DNA from: JAFDBW01 sp963825575
GTDB taxonomy: Bacteria > Desulfobacterota > Desulfuromonadia > Desulfuromonadales > BM103
Direction of reading: 5' to 3'
DNA length: 64,000 nt
Assembly: GCA_963825575.1 (NCBI GenBank)
Contig: CAWGUB010000006.1
Span: 1-64,000 of the forward strand
Within the stretch, counting starts at the first letter, position 1, and each line of letters starts with the position of its first letter. Below are positions 32,704 through 40,751 of the stretch, one piece after another. The translations under genes and the position numbers were made by a program. Below the pieces are notes generated by a model that was given only the letters and a program-made list of their open reading frames with translations, made no database searches and was not told the origin of the DNA.

Positions 32704-33381
32704 TTACAGCTCATGCTTGGTGGGAAATTCGCTTTTATTGACATATGGTCTGGATTTCCCGCTGCGAAATGCGAGGGTGATTGTTAACAGGACCGCCAGC
32801 GCAAGAGAGATGCCCCCACCCCACAGGATGAGTTGATTAAACGGGGTGCCTTCATTCGTCTTCAGGGCTGCAAGCTCTGAACGGGTTTCGGCGAGCTGTC
32901 GTTGCGTTTCAGTGAGCTGTTGTCGCGTTTCGGCCATGGCCTGTTCGGTCTGTTTCCGGCTCGAGGTGAGCTCCTCACGCAGGGTTCGAAGCAGCCCTTC
33001 CTGGGAGTCTGATTTCTCTGCCTGTTGTTGCAGGCGGGCCTGATTCTGCTGGTTGAACTCGTTGACCATTGCCTGGACTGTCTCCTTCAGGCTTTGCATG
33101 GTGCTTTCGATTCCTTGCAAGGCTTCCTGCTGACTGCCAAGCGTCTTGGTCGCGGCCGCCAAATGCGATTCCAGGTCGCGTTGTTTCTTCTCGGTGCCGG
33201 CTAAAAGGCGGGTGAACTGCTCCGGTTGCTTTTCGCTCAGGGATTTCTGTGCGGCCAGGTCTCTCTGGAGATACCAGATCTTTTCCTGAATCTGTTCTAT
33301 TTCGGTTAAAATCAGTGCCTGATCGGCATACAGAGGAGTTGCACAGAGCAGTACCAAGAGTAGGGACAGTAGTGTTTTCAT
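32704..33381 (-). CDS. Periplasmic coiled-coil protein with C-terminal membrane anchor
   Basis: A 225-residue protein with a signal peptide (cleavage near LYA-DQ, residue 19), a long coiled coil (about 25-175, heptads such as ETRQQLTETQRQLAETRSELA) and one membrane helix at about 182-204 followed by a short basic tail. It is anchored with the coil in the periplasm. No family was recognised; it could be a structural or signalling spacer. Confidence 0.7.
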   Translation of the reverse strand: MKTLLSLLLVLLCATPLYADQALILTEIEQIQEKIWYLQRDLAAQKSLSEKQPEQFTRLLAGTEKKQRDLESHLAAATKTLGSQQEALQGIESTMQSLKETVQAMVNEFNQQNQARLQQQAEKSDSQEGLLRTLREELTSSRKQTEQAMAETRQQLTETQRQLAETRSELAALKTNEGTPFNQLILWGGGISLALAVLLTITLAFRSGKSRPYVNKSEFPTKHEL

Positions 33382-33846
33382 CTGAAATGTAACCCTTCTT
33401 TTTGTTGCGACTTGTTAAGGGGATGTTGCTTAGAGTCTTTCTCGATGGTAACAAATTTTCGTGTTGCCTGTTATGTTTTTTGCAATGAATAATTTGGCGA
33501 TTGGCTTGGGCGTAAGTCACATTGCATTAAACTCGAAGATATTTCTCATCAGGACAAAATTATGGCCACCTGGTAACGGGGTCTTTTTCTGCTTTGTTAG
33601 AGGACCCAGTTCTCTGACAATACCAATCGGTTTTGGCCTCTAAAGCCTTCTGACGATTTGTGAGACACGCTGATCTTTGACCTATGGTTACGTTTTCTGT
33701 ACATTGAAGAAGTGTTTCGCACAACCGGGTTTATGAGAATCCGGTGGGATGTGATCGTCAACTACGAGTTATCTGCTCGACTGCGGGTTCTTATTTAATT
33801 TCAGCTGTCGCTTTAGGGGAAAATTTACAATTTACGCAGAGGTATT
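33382..33846. other. Spacer with one GGCCACC-type element
   Basis: No gene is supported here. A terminator-like element lies at 33564-33588 (GGCCACC with GGGGTC, then five T). The rest is AT-rich and probably holds the promoter of the gene at 33847; no promoter boxes stand out. Confidence 0.5.
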
Positions 33847-34620
33847 ATGCATGTAGTCGTTATTCATCGCGGGCATGAGGCAACCCAGGAACACGTTCAA
33901 TCCCTTGCTGCGGCTCTAGATAGCACTGCGTTCGATGCACGTCAGAGACTCATTTGTCATGGGCCCGTCGTGGTTTCCACCCAGGCAGATCCTCAGCGAG
34001 CTTTTGCCATCCTGCGTCACCTTCAGCAAAGCGGGTTACATGCATTTGTCGTCGATGTCGATACGGCCTTGAACAAATGTCCAGTTTTTTTCGTTCGAAG
34101 CTTTAAGTTTGAAGATGACGTGATTCGCGTTCTTGACGCCGGAGGGCGCAAAGGTTCAATATCCTACAACGACATAAAGCTCATCCTGCCTTCCCTCCGT
34201 ACTGTGACCCATGCTGAATTTGACACCGTTGCCGGGAGAAAGTTTAGTGTTGGCAAGACGCTAATGACCGGAGGTTTGACAATGACCAAAAAAGTCAAAT
34301 TTCAAGAAAAGGTATCAAAGGAAGAGCGTGAAAAAATACTCTATTTATGTGGTGGCAAGCGAGCGAGATTAATATGTGGTCAGGAGAAGATGGAATATGA
34401 AGGATTCAGTGACGAGATGAAACCCACGAGAGAAATGAACTTCAGTCTCTTTATTGCCAAAATACGTCAAAAATGTCCTGCTGCAGCCTATGATGAACGG
34501 TTGATGAAACGTACCGAGCAAATAAAATTGCTTGGCCCATTACTGGACCCTGATAGCCATATCGATCTTGCTGCTGATATTCTTGCCACTGCTGTAGCAA
34601 TGGGAGATAAACTCGATTAA
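33847..34620 (+). CDS. Conserved-looking protein of unknown function
   Basis: A 257-residue soluble protein. The N-terminal half has a ferredoxin-like pattern (HVVVIHRGHEATQEHVQSLA, VVSTQADPQRAFAILRHLQQSGLHAFVV), then a segment with VIRVLDAGGRKGSISYNDI. The C-terminal half is basic and helical, with ILYLCGGKRARLICGQEKM. AGAGGT precedes the start. I do not recognise the family. It stands alone, flanked by terminator-like repeats. Confidence 0.6.
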   Translation: MHVVVIHRGHEATQEHVQSLAAALDSTAFDARQRLICHGPVVVSTQADPQRAFAILRHLQQSGLHAFVVDVDTALNKCPVFFVRSFKFEDDVIRVLDAGGRKGSISYNDIKLILPSLRTVTHAEFDTVAGRKFSVGKTLMTGGLTMTKKVKFQEKVSKEEREKILYLCGGKRARLICGQEKMEYEGFSDEMKPTREMNFSLFIAKIRQKCPAAAYDERLMKRTEQIKLLGPLLDPDSHIDLAADILATAVAMGDKLD

Positions 34621-34787
34621 GCATCGGTTCATTACTAAAGTAGTTTATATCAGTATCTCTTGGCATGCTCTTAAGCTTTTTGAATAGAACACTCCCATAT
34701 TTTTGTTTTAGTTAGAGTTTTTACATAACAATTGTCGAGAGTAAGCACAGCCAAGACGCCCTAAAACTGACAATTTATAAAACAGGA

Positions 34788-34815
34788 AAGCCCTCGAGCT
34801 TCGGATCGGGGGCTT
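34788..34815 (-). terminator. Hairpin with T-rich tail on the minus strand
   Basis: AAGCCCCCGA with TCGAGGGCTT (one wobble pair), followed on the minus strand by TCCTGTTTTATAAATTG. No minus-strand gene leads to it, so its role is unclear; on the plus strand it would lie 170 bases after the gene ending at 34620. Confidence 0.4.
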
Positions 34816-34914
34816 GCTGGTATTGTGGGGGATGTGAGAAAAAAATGAGGACCATTTGGTATACTGCCGCTTTACGAATGGGAGACTCCTCCCCAAAAAA
34901 ACGGAATACCGATA

Positions 34915-35274
34915 GTGGCTTTTTGCAATTGTAACAACGGTCTCCCCGTAATAAAAGAGCTTGTCAGCAAAGAGACAGGCTCCTTTCAGGCAACGCATAC
35001 TTGCTCTCATTGTGACAAGGATTTGTTTGATTGCGAGTTGAATCCAGGTATGCAACTTATTGCCACCAAAGACATTGTCAATATTACAGGAGATTACGTG
35101 GTTCCCCAGGGCAGGATCTTGCGCATTTCTGCTTTTAGTGAATTGCCGTCGACCTCTTCTCCTGGCTTGCTCTTTGCCGGGCTTTTCGGGGTTGGTGCTT
35201 TCTCCCCTCAAGGTTTTGCAACTCAGTGGGATATTCACAAAATACTGAGTACAACAGATCAATTGTCTATATAA
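34915..35274 (+). CDS. Hypothetical Cys-containing protein
   Basis: A 119-residue frame from GTG 34915 with FCNCNNG at the start and HTCSHCDKDLFDC near residue 30, which suggests a small zinc site. The rest is hydrophobic with no known motif (SSPGLLFAGLFGVGAFSPQGF). No good ribosome-binding site is seen, and the frame stays open upstream to about 34853. It ends 45 bases before a terminator-like repeat. It may be a real but poorly defined gene. Confidence 0.4.
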   Translation: MAFCNCNNGLPVIKELVSKETGSFQATHTCSHCDKDLFDCELNPGMQLIATKDIVNITGDYVVPQGRILRISAFSELPSTSSPGLLFAGLFGVGAFSPQGFATQWDIHKILSTTDQLSI

Positions 35275-35318
35275 GTCGGTCGGCTGAAAACGGAGAGTTT
35301 TTCTGTTTGTCACGACTT

Positions 35319-35378
35319 CGGAGACGAAAACGTTCAATCCAAAAAATTGTGGCTACCTGGTATCGGGGGGCCTTTTTC
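35319..35378 (+). repeat. GAGACGAAAA / GGCCACC terminator-like repeat, copy 2
   Basis: The order CGGAGACGAAAA, TTCAATCCA, AAAATTGTGG, CTACCTGGTAT, GGGGGGCC and CTTTTTCG matches copy 3 at 36191-36252 at roughly four of five positions. The hairpin arms are 35351-35357 and 35366-35372, with five T behind them. Confidence 0.65.
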
Positions 35379-35563
35379 GTTTTGCACTGATCAGCGAAAT
35401 CACGTAAATTTTCATGATATTTCTGGTTAATAAACAGAATCATATTGGGCCGCCTTGATTGAGGACACCAAGCCTAACTAGCTGATCTCTCAAGAAAGAA
35501 GTCAAAAGCTAGTGCCGGCAAAGTCCGTTGGCTTGCTTGTTGCTCTATCTACGTTCAATCTCC

Positions 35564-35636
35564 GAAAAAAGCAAAACCGATGCAAGTCGGTGACGCAAAG
35601 CCACAGACCCCATGAGGGTAGCTGGGTTGCCGAAGG
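35564..35636 (+). ncRNA. GEMM-I cyclic-dinucleotide riboswitch
   Basis: The aptamer core is complete: GCAAAACC (35571-35578), P2 stem ACCGA/TCGGT (35576-35591), the invariant TGACGCAAAGCC (35591-35602), a P3 stem (GACCC with GGGT) and GGGTAGCTGGGTTGCC (35616-35631), which pairs back to the first segment. This is the GEMM-I family, whose members sense cyclic di-GMP or, in Geobacter relatives, 3',3'-cGAMP. The base before the CAAAACC element is G, as in c-di-GMP-type members; Geobacter cGAMP members have A there, so c-di-GMP is favoured. A terminator follows at 35662 and a Nudix gene at 35724. Confidence 0.9.
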
Positions 35637-35661
35637 AAAAAGCATAAAGAAGGTCTTTTTT

Positions 35662-35692
35662 GCTCGTCTCGGCGCTTCGGGACGAGCTTTTT
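35662..35692 (+). terminator. Riboswitch expression-platform terminator
   Basis: GCTCGTCTCG (35662-35671) pairs with CGGGACGAGC (35678-35687), with one wobble, and TTTTT follows. It lies 26 bases after the GEMM-I core and 32 bases before the Nudix start, so it is placed to switch transcription on or off. Confidence 0.85.
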
Positions 35693-35723
35693 GTGTTATG
35701 AGATTCGGGAAAGGGGCGGATCA

Positions 35724-36105
35724 ATGGTAATCAAGATCGTAGATATAATTGTCGAGAGGCGAGGCAAGATTCTCTTAACGAAAAAAGGGGACTTCTGGAT
35801 ATTGCCCAGCGGAGAGAGCGAGCCCGGTGAAGACGAGATGCAATGTCTCGAAAAAATTGTCGCCCTAGAGATCAATGATCAGGTTTCAAGTGTTTTCAGA
35901 AAACTTGAAAAGTCCATCAGGGGCCTTTCTCCTGTCAGGGGGGGGGGAAGTTGAAGTCTCTACCTATATTGGCGAGATCAGTAGTAAGAAAATGTCTGCA
36001 GTGAGAGATTGTAATGCATTCTGGTTTAGCAGAGAAAGTCTCCCCTCGGTCAGGCTTTCCAATATTACCAAGGAAGTATTGAACGCTTATTTTTCTGAAG
36101 GATGA
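35724..36105 (+). pseudogene. Degenerate Nudix protein, broken at a ten-G run
   Basis: ATG 35724 (AAGGGG upstream) starts a Nudix-fold protein: IVDIIVERRGKILLTKKGDF, then LPSGESEPGEDEMQCLEK. The Nudix box keeps G-x5-E but reads KIVALE where REUXEE is expected, so the catalytic glutamates are partly lost. The frame stops at 35954 just after ten consecutive G (35938-35947). With nine G it would continue as EVEVSTYIGEISSKK to 36105, giving a normal 126-residue protein. It could be phase-variable, a pseudogene or a homopolymer error. It sits directly behind the GEMM-I riboswitch. Confidence 0.72.
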
Positions 36106-36190
36106 GAAGTTTCAAGTTACGGATTTTGAAGAGGGCTCCAAGGTAGGAACTTTTTCATGCCAATCAGGACGCTGGCATTAACATTACGAC

Positions 36191-36252
36191 TGCGGAGACG
36201 AAAAATTTTAATCCACAAAATTGTGGCCACCTTGTAACAGGTGGCCTTTCTT
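36191..36252 (+). repeat. GAGACGAAAA / GGCCACC terminator-like repeat, copy 3
   Basis: The most regular copy: CGGAGACGAAAA, then TTTTAATCCACAAAATTGTG, then a perfect 8-bp stem GGCCACCT (36225-36232) with AGGTGGCC (36239-36246) and TTTCTTGTTTG. It acts as a terminator about 120 bases after the Nudix frame. The rest of 36106-36435 holds no gene. Confidence 0.75.
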
Positions 36253-36435
36253 GTTTGTCAGGAGGCAGACCGCGTCCCTTTATCCCTGGTCTTTGGTTGC
36301 AGTACATTGGCACACAGTCTAACATATAAGGGCTTCTGAGAATTATGGTTAATACTACATAAGACCACAGGCTAGCCGTTGAATTTCGGGCTGTCTTCTT
36401 TATTTGAACGATGTCTTCTTTGCCGGGGAATCACC

Positions 36436-37545
36436 ATGCAACTCTTTCAGTGGGATCAAACTTTTGCAACTGGAAGCACAGTCGTTGACGGACAACACCA
36501 ATACTTAATTGAAATTATCAATCAGTTCGGTGAATTGATAACACGCAATGCATCTGGAACGAGAGAAATCGAAAAAGTCTGTTCACAATTGATGGAGTAC
36601 ACAAATTATCATTTTTCTGAAGAAGAGCGGTTAATGGAAACAACCGGTCTTGACCAAAGGCATATAATTCAGCATTGCCAGCAGCATAAAGATTTGATCA
36701 ATGAAATTAGCCCTTTACAAAAGTCGCTTGTCGCGGGAGATTTGGCCGCCGGCAAACATCTATTCGAATTCCTGATCAACTGGCTGGTTTTTCACATTCT
36801 TGGCACGGACATGCTTATGTCCAAACAAATTGATGGTATTCATCGAGGGATGACAGCCAATGATGCGTACTCCTACGAGGAAGAGCACAATCAAAAAACA
36901 ACAGGGGCCTTGTTAACAGCGGTCAAGAAACTTCTCTATCAGTTATCCAGTCGCAACAGGGAGTTGGTTGAACTCAATGAAACGCTCGAGAAAAAAATTC
37001 AAGATCGAACAAGTGAGTTATCAAAGGCTAACGAAAAGTTGACGGAATTGGCCGGCACCGACAGCCTGACAGGAATGTTGAATCGCAGGGCCTTCATAGA
37101 AAGCGCAAAGAGTGTGTTTGATTTGGCTCAACGTTATCAGCGCCCCCTCTCACTGCTTATGATTGATGTGGATCATTTCAAACAGGTCAATGACACTTTT
37201 GGGCATCAATCTGGAGATCTCGTATTGATCCGCCTCAGCGAGATGATGAATAAATGTCTCCGCGGGACGGATATAATCGGTCGAGTAGGTGGTGAGGAGT
37301 TTGCTGTGATTTTGCCAGAAACGGGTTTAGAGCAGACTCTTCAACTCGCAGAGCGACTATTGAACTCTGTGCGTGGCGAGGCTGTTGAAGTCGAACAGGC
37401 AACCAAGGTAAATATTACAGTTAGTATCGGATTTGCTACTGTCCCTCCATTGGCGCCAGATGTGGATGCCGTTATGAAGGAGGCTGATCGTGCCCTCTAC
37501 AAAGCGAAGTCAAAGGGACGAGATTGCTGTTGCAGGGCAGATTGA
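36436..37545 (+). CDS. Hemerythrin-GGDEF diguanylate cyclase
   Basis: A 369-residue protein. Residues 1-135 form a bacteriohemerythrin domain with the di-iron ligands H21, H59-x3-E63, H80-x3-H84 and H120-x4-D125, which bind oxygen or sense redox state. A coiled coil (175-205) leads to a GGDEF domain with the active site GGEEF (285-289) and an inhibitory RxxD site (RGTD, 276-279). D261 of SGD is the Asp of ordinary c-di-GMP synthases; the hybrid cGAMP synthases of Geobacter have Ser there. It probably makes c-di-GMP in response to O2. The start has GGGGAA. Confidence 0.9.
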   Translation: MQLFQWDQTFATGSTVVDGQHQYLIEIINQFGELITRNASGTREIEKVCSQLMEYTNYHFSEEERLMETTGLDQRHIIQHCQQHKDLINEISPLQKSLVAGDLAAGKHLFEFLINWLVFHILGTDMLMSKQIDGIHRGMTANDAYSYEEEHNQKTTGALLTAVKKLLYQLSSRNRELVELNETLEKKIQDRTSELSKANEKLTELAGTDSLTGMLNRRAFIESAKSVFDLAQRYQRPLSLLMIDVDHFKQVNDTFGHQSGDLVLIRLSEMMNKCLRGTDIIGRVGGEEFAVILPETGLEQTLQLAERLLNSVRGEAVEVEQATKVNITVSIGFATVPPLAPDVDAVMKEADRALYKAKSKGRDCCCRAD

Positions 37546-37574
37546 CCTGTTCTTTATTTCTTATCAACCACCAC

Positions 37575-37680
37575 TGTCGAGACGAAAACGTGCGTACTGC
37601 TGATAGACATGTTCAGCATGTCCTTTAATCCGTATATTTATGGCCACTTGGGTTTCCACCGGGCGACCCTTTGTTTTAAC
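37575..37680 (+). repeat. GAGACGAAAA / GGCCACC terminator-like repeat, copy 4
   Basis: Begins with TCGAGACGAAAACG and ends with ATGGCCACTTGG and GGGCGACC followed by TTTGTTTT. Between them is an insertion with its own small hairpin (GACATG-TTCAG-CATGTC, 37606-37622). It lies 30 bases after the GGDEF gene. Confidence 0.55.
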
Positions 37681-37858
37681 AAAGTATTGGACTGTGCTCT
37701 TGCACAGATAATTTTCGTTGAATAGGGGCACCTTTTTTACGAGTCCCCACGTTTATTTTTATATAGCAGAGCTGTATCTTATGAAGCAACAAAGAGTTGT
37801 TGTGGCAAACGGGTCTGCAACAACCGTGTTCATAACCTCCTTACAACCCGTTACCCTA

Positions 37859-37902
37859 ATACCCCACAGCCGCCCCCCCCTCCTGGCTGTGGGGTATTTT
37901 TT
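37859..37902 (+). terminator. Strong intrinsic terminator
   Basis: A perfect 13-bp stem ATACCCCACAGCC with GGCTGTGGGGTAT around a C-rich loop, followed by six T. No gene is seen between 37681 and this site; another GAGACGAAA follows at 37919. Confidence 0.85.
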
Positions 37903-38076
37903 GTCTGTCATGTCATCTGAGACGAAACCAGGCTCCTCATTGATAGCTGCCTTCTGCACCCCAGTATGGTCTTAGCAGAATAAGCTCTTAGGCTAGATAA
38001 CAGCTCCCGATTACTTGGCAAAGAACCCTCCCGGAGCTCTGCGGTGAAAACCGTCACAGGGAATGGTGCCGTTGCT

Positions 38077-38460
38077 TTATGATTGTTCCGCTTTTTGCTG
38101 CAGCGCGTCGAAAATCATGTCGAGTACGGCTCTCTGGCGAACCTCATGTTTGTTCAGGACCGCCAGGCATTGTCCCATCGGGAAACATTTGTGGAGATAG
38201 TCGGCATCGCGGCCGGATAAGATGATAATGCGTCGGCAATCCAGGCCCTTCCCGGTCGCATAGGCCAGGAGTTTGCCGCCGTCAAGGTCCGGCATCTCAA
38301 GGTCGAGCAGCAACAGGTCGAGATCGGTATTGATGTGTGCCAGGCCCTGCAGAGCATTATCAAAGGCGAGAATTTCAAGGTTGGGATAGCGCTCACTTAC
38401 ATAATCTGTAAGAAAGTTCAGGAAGAGTTGATCGTCATCAATGATCAATACCTTTTTCAT
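38077..38460 (-). CDS. Single-domain response regulator (receiver only)
   Basis: A 127-residue CheY-like receiver: acidic residues D8-D10, phosphoacceptor D53 (LLLLDLEMPDLDG), switch Ser in ILSG (S82) and Lys K104 (NKHE). There is no output domain. It lies downstream of dapL but a terminator separates them. The partner kinase is unknown. Confidence 0.88.
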   Translation of the reverse strand: MKKVLIIDDDQLFLNFLTDYVSERYPNLEILAFDNALQGLAHINTDLDLLLLDLEMPDLDGGKLLAYATGKGLDCRRIIILSGRDADYLHKCFPMGQCLAVLNKHEVRQRAVLDMIFDALQQKAEQS

Positions 38461-38512
38461 GATCTGAGCCCGTCGTTTTCCTGATTCGGATTACAGTATA
38501 TCAATAAATATC

Positions 38513-38539
38513 AAAAAAGGGCGACCAAGATGGTCACCC
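38513..38539 (-). terminator. Terminator after dapL
   Basis: On the minus strand GGGTGACC-ATCTT-GGTCGCCC (one mismatch) is followed by TTTTTTGA. It ends the long arg-dap transcript before the receiver gene. Confidence 0.75.
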
Positions 38540-38561
38540 TTTTCAGCCCGCTATTTTAAAA

Positions 38562-39797
38562 TCATTTCCCCCACTTGTCCTTGATCCGTTGAACTGCGGT
38601 TTCGACATTGGCACGATCGCCAAAAGCCGAGAGGCGGAAGTAGCCCTCGCCGGAGGGCCCGAAGCCGCTACCGGGAGTGCCGACCACGTGACATTCGTTG
38701 AGCAGCTTGTCAAAGAAATCCCAGCTGGTCATCCCCCCCGGGGTTTCGAGCCAGATGTAGGGAGCGTTCACGCCACCGTAGCATCTGATCCCGGCGGCGG
38801 TGAGGCCTTCACGGATAATGCGGGCATTTGCCATGTAGTAGTCGATCGTTTCCCTGATCTGCGGCCAGCCTTCGTCTGAGTAAACCGCTGCGGCAGCTTT
38901 CTGGACCGGGTAGGAGACCCCATTGAATTTGGTAGTCTGACGGCGGTTCCAGAGCTTGTTGAAGCTGTAGCTCTCACCGTTAGCGGTGGTGCCTGTCAAT
39001 CCCTCAGGTACGACCACGAGGCCGCAGCGTACGCCGGTAAAGCCCGCGGTTTTGGAGAAGGAACGGAACTCGATAGCACATTCCCTGGCACCCTCTACTT
39101 CGTAGATCGAATGGGGGATGTCCGGCTCTGTAATGAATGCCTCGTAGGCGGCATCAAAGAAGATGATGGCGTCGTTGGCGTTGGCGTAGTCGACCCAGGT
39201 TTTAAGCTGTTCCCTGGTCGCCACGGTTCCGGTCGGGTTGTTAGGATAGCAGAGGTAGATGACGTCGACTTTTTCTTCAGGGATCGATGGAGTGAAGTCG
39301 TTGGCGCCGGTGCAGGGCATGTAGTGGATCCCCTCGTAGTATCCCTGCTCGTTGGCAGCGCCGGTACGACCAACCATGACGTTGGTGTCGTTGTAGACCG
39401 GGTAGACTGGATCGCAGATGGCGACCTTGTTGCCGAGATCAAAGATGTCGAGGATGTTTGCGCAATCACACTTGGAGCCGTCGGAGATGAATATCTCCGA
39501 GGTCTTCAGGTCGACGCCGAGAGGCTTGTATGATTTGTCGATAATGATCTGTGACAGCCAGTCGTAGCCCTGCTCGGGGCCGTAGCCATGGAACGTCTCG
39601 CTTTGGGCCAGATCATCCACTCCCTCGTGAAAGGCTTTGAGGACGGCCGGGGCCAGTGGGCGGGTCACATCGCCGATACCGAGGCGGATCATTTTGGCCT
39701 TGGGGTTGGCATCGGTAAAAACTTTCACCCGGCGACCGATTTCCGGGAACAGGTAACCGGCTTGCAGCTTCAAATAAGAATCGTTAATACGTGCCAT
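38562..39797 (-). CDS. dapL: LL-diaminopimelate aminotransferase
   Basis: A 411-residue fold-type I PLP aminotransferase that converts tetrahydrodipicolinate and glutamate directly to LL-diaminopimelate, bypassing the acylated intermediates. It shows FHGYGPEQGYDWL, ISDGSKCDCANIL (a DapL hallmark), CYPNNPTGT, the PLP Lys in RSFSKTAGFTGVRCG and a C-terminal PGSGFGPSGEGYFRLSAFG. The length is standard. It is the last of dapA-dapB-dapL. Confidence 0.96.
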   Translation of the reverse strand: MARINDSYLKLQAGYLFPEIGRRVKVFTDANPKAKMIRLGIGDVTRPLAPAVLKAFHEGVDDLAQSETFHGYGPEQGYDWLSQIIIDKSYKPLGVDLKTSEIFISDGSKCDCANILDIFDLGNKVAICDPVYPVYNDTNVMVGRTGAANEQGYYEGIHYMPCTGANDFTPSIPEEKVDVIYLCYPNNPTGTVATREQLKTWVDYANANDAIIFFDAAYEAFITEPDIPHSIYEVEGARECAIEFRSFSKTAGFTGVRCGLVVVPEGLTGTTANGESYSFNKLWNRRQTTKFNGVSYPVQKAAAAVYSDEGWPQIRETIDYYMANARIIREGLTAAGIRCYGGVNAPYIWLETPGGMTSWDFFDKLLNECHVVGTPGSGFGPSGEGYFRLSAFGDRANVETAVQRIKDKWGK

Positions 39798-39828
39798 CTA
39801 GATTACATCCTCCGGAAAATAAGATTTG

Positions 39829-39926
39829 GGCCACGAAGGCGCCAAGACACGAAGAGAGTCGAAAAGGTGAATGATATAAACCTGTTAAGAGTTTTCTCTT
39901 GTTTGTGTCTTGGTGTCTTTGTGGCA
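39829..39926. repeat. Inverted repeat in the dapB-dapL spacer
   Basis: GGCCACGAAGG and CCAAGACACGAAG at one end can pair with TTGTGTCTTGG and TGTCTTTGTGGC at the other, forming a long hairpin. The same sequences recur in the dapA-dapB spacer at 40752-40816. Confidence 0.7.
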
Positions 39927-39934
39927 ATTAATAT

Positions 39935-40738
39935 TTATTTGAGTCCCAAAACATCCTGCATATCATACAGCCCGGCTTTTTTGCCGCCCAGCCAGCCGGC
40001 CGCGCGCACGGCGCCGCGGGCAAACATGTCGCGGCTCATGGCACGATGGGTCAGTTCGATACGTTCACCCATACCAATGAAGTAGACAGTGTGCTCGCCT
40101 ACGATGTCTCCGCCGCGCACGGTCTGCATACCAATTTCCTCGGTGGTGCGCTCGCCGCACATCCCCTCGCGATGATAGTTGGCAACCCGGTGGTAGTCAC
40201 GATCGAGAGCGTCGGCAACAATTTCACCCATCCGCACGGCAGTCCCGGAGGGCGAATCTTTCTTCTTGTTGTGATGCAACTCGACGATTTCGACATCAAA
40301 GCCGTCGCCAAGGATTTTGGCCATATCCTTGAGCAGCTTAAAACAGACATTAACACCGACGCTCATGTTCGGTGCAAAGACTACGGGAGTCTTTTCGGCG
40401 GCCCTGGCAATGCCTGCGCGTTGCTCAGGGTCGAGGCCGGTCGTACCAACCACCATGGCCTTGCCGAGTTCTGCACAGACCCGCGCATTCTCCAGGGTTA
40501 CTTCCGGCCAGGTGAAATCGATCAGCACGTCAGCCGCAGCCATGACCTGTGCCAAAGAGTCGGTTATTTTTACGCCGAGGTCGCCGCAGCCGGCGACATA
40601 TCCGGCATCTTCACCGATTTTGGGATGACCGGTCATTTCGACAGCGCCGGTTACTTCGAGCCCTTCAGCTTCGGTGACCAGGGTAATAATACGGCCGCCC
40701 ATCCTGCCGGCGGCTCCGGTAACAGCAACGTTAATCAT
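39935..40738 (-). CDS. dapB: 4-hydroxy-tetrahydrodipicolinate reductase
   Basis: A 267-residue NAD(P)H enzyme of lysine/diaminopimelate synthesis. It has the nucleotide-binding VAVTGAAGRMGGRI, FTWPEVTLENA, VGTTGL, APNMSVGVN, the signature ELHHNKKKDSPSGTA with the catalytic His and Lys, and a C-terminal RAAGWLGGKKAGLYDMQDVLG. ATG 40738 puts the Rossmann motif at residue 3 and has AAGGG upstream; an in-frame codon at 40774 would add 12 residues without similarity. Confidence 0.96.
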   Translation of the reverse strand: MINVAVTGAAGRMGGRIITLVTEAEGLEVTGAVEMTGHPKIGEDAGYVAGCGDLGVKITDSLAQVMAAADVLIDFTWPEVTLENARVCAELGKAMVVGTTGLDPEQRAGIARAAEKTPVVFAPNMSVGVNVCFKLLKDMAKILGDGFDVEIVELHHNKKKDSPSGTAVRMGEIVADALDRDYHRVANYHREGMCGERTTEEIGMQTVRGGDIVGEHTVYFIGMGERIELTHRAMSRDMFARGAVRAAGWLGGKKAGLYDMQDVLGLK

Positions 40739-40751
40739 AGTCAAAACCCTT

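Noticed and set aside
33461..33643. Open frame of 60 codons in the spacer before the 33847 gene
   Set aside because: It has no ribosome-binding site, runs through a terminator-like hairpin and has no recognisable domain.
34708..35337. Minus-strand frame of 209 codons opposite the 34915 gene
   Set aside because: It has random-looking composition and no start signal; the plus-strand frame has spaced Cys pairs and is more protein-like.
33564..37902. Integron gene-cassette array
   Set aside because: GCCTAAC (35472) and GTCTAAC (36313) resemble one half of an attC core, but no matching partner boxes, no consistent positions and no integrase were found.
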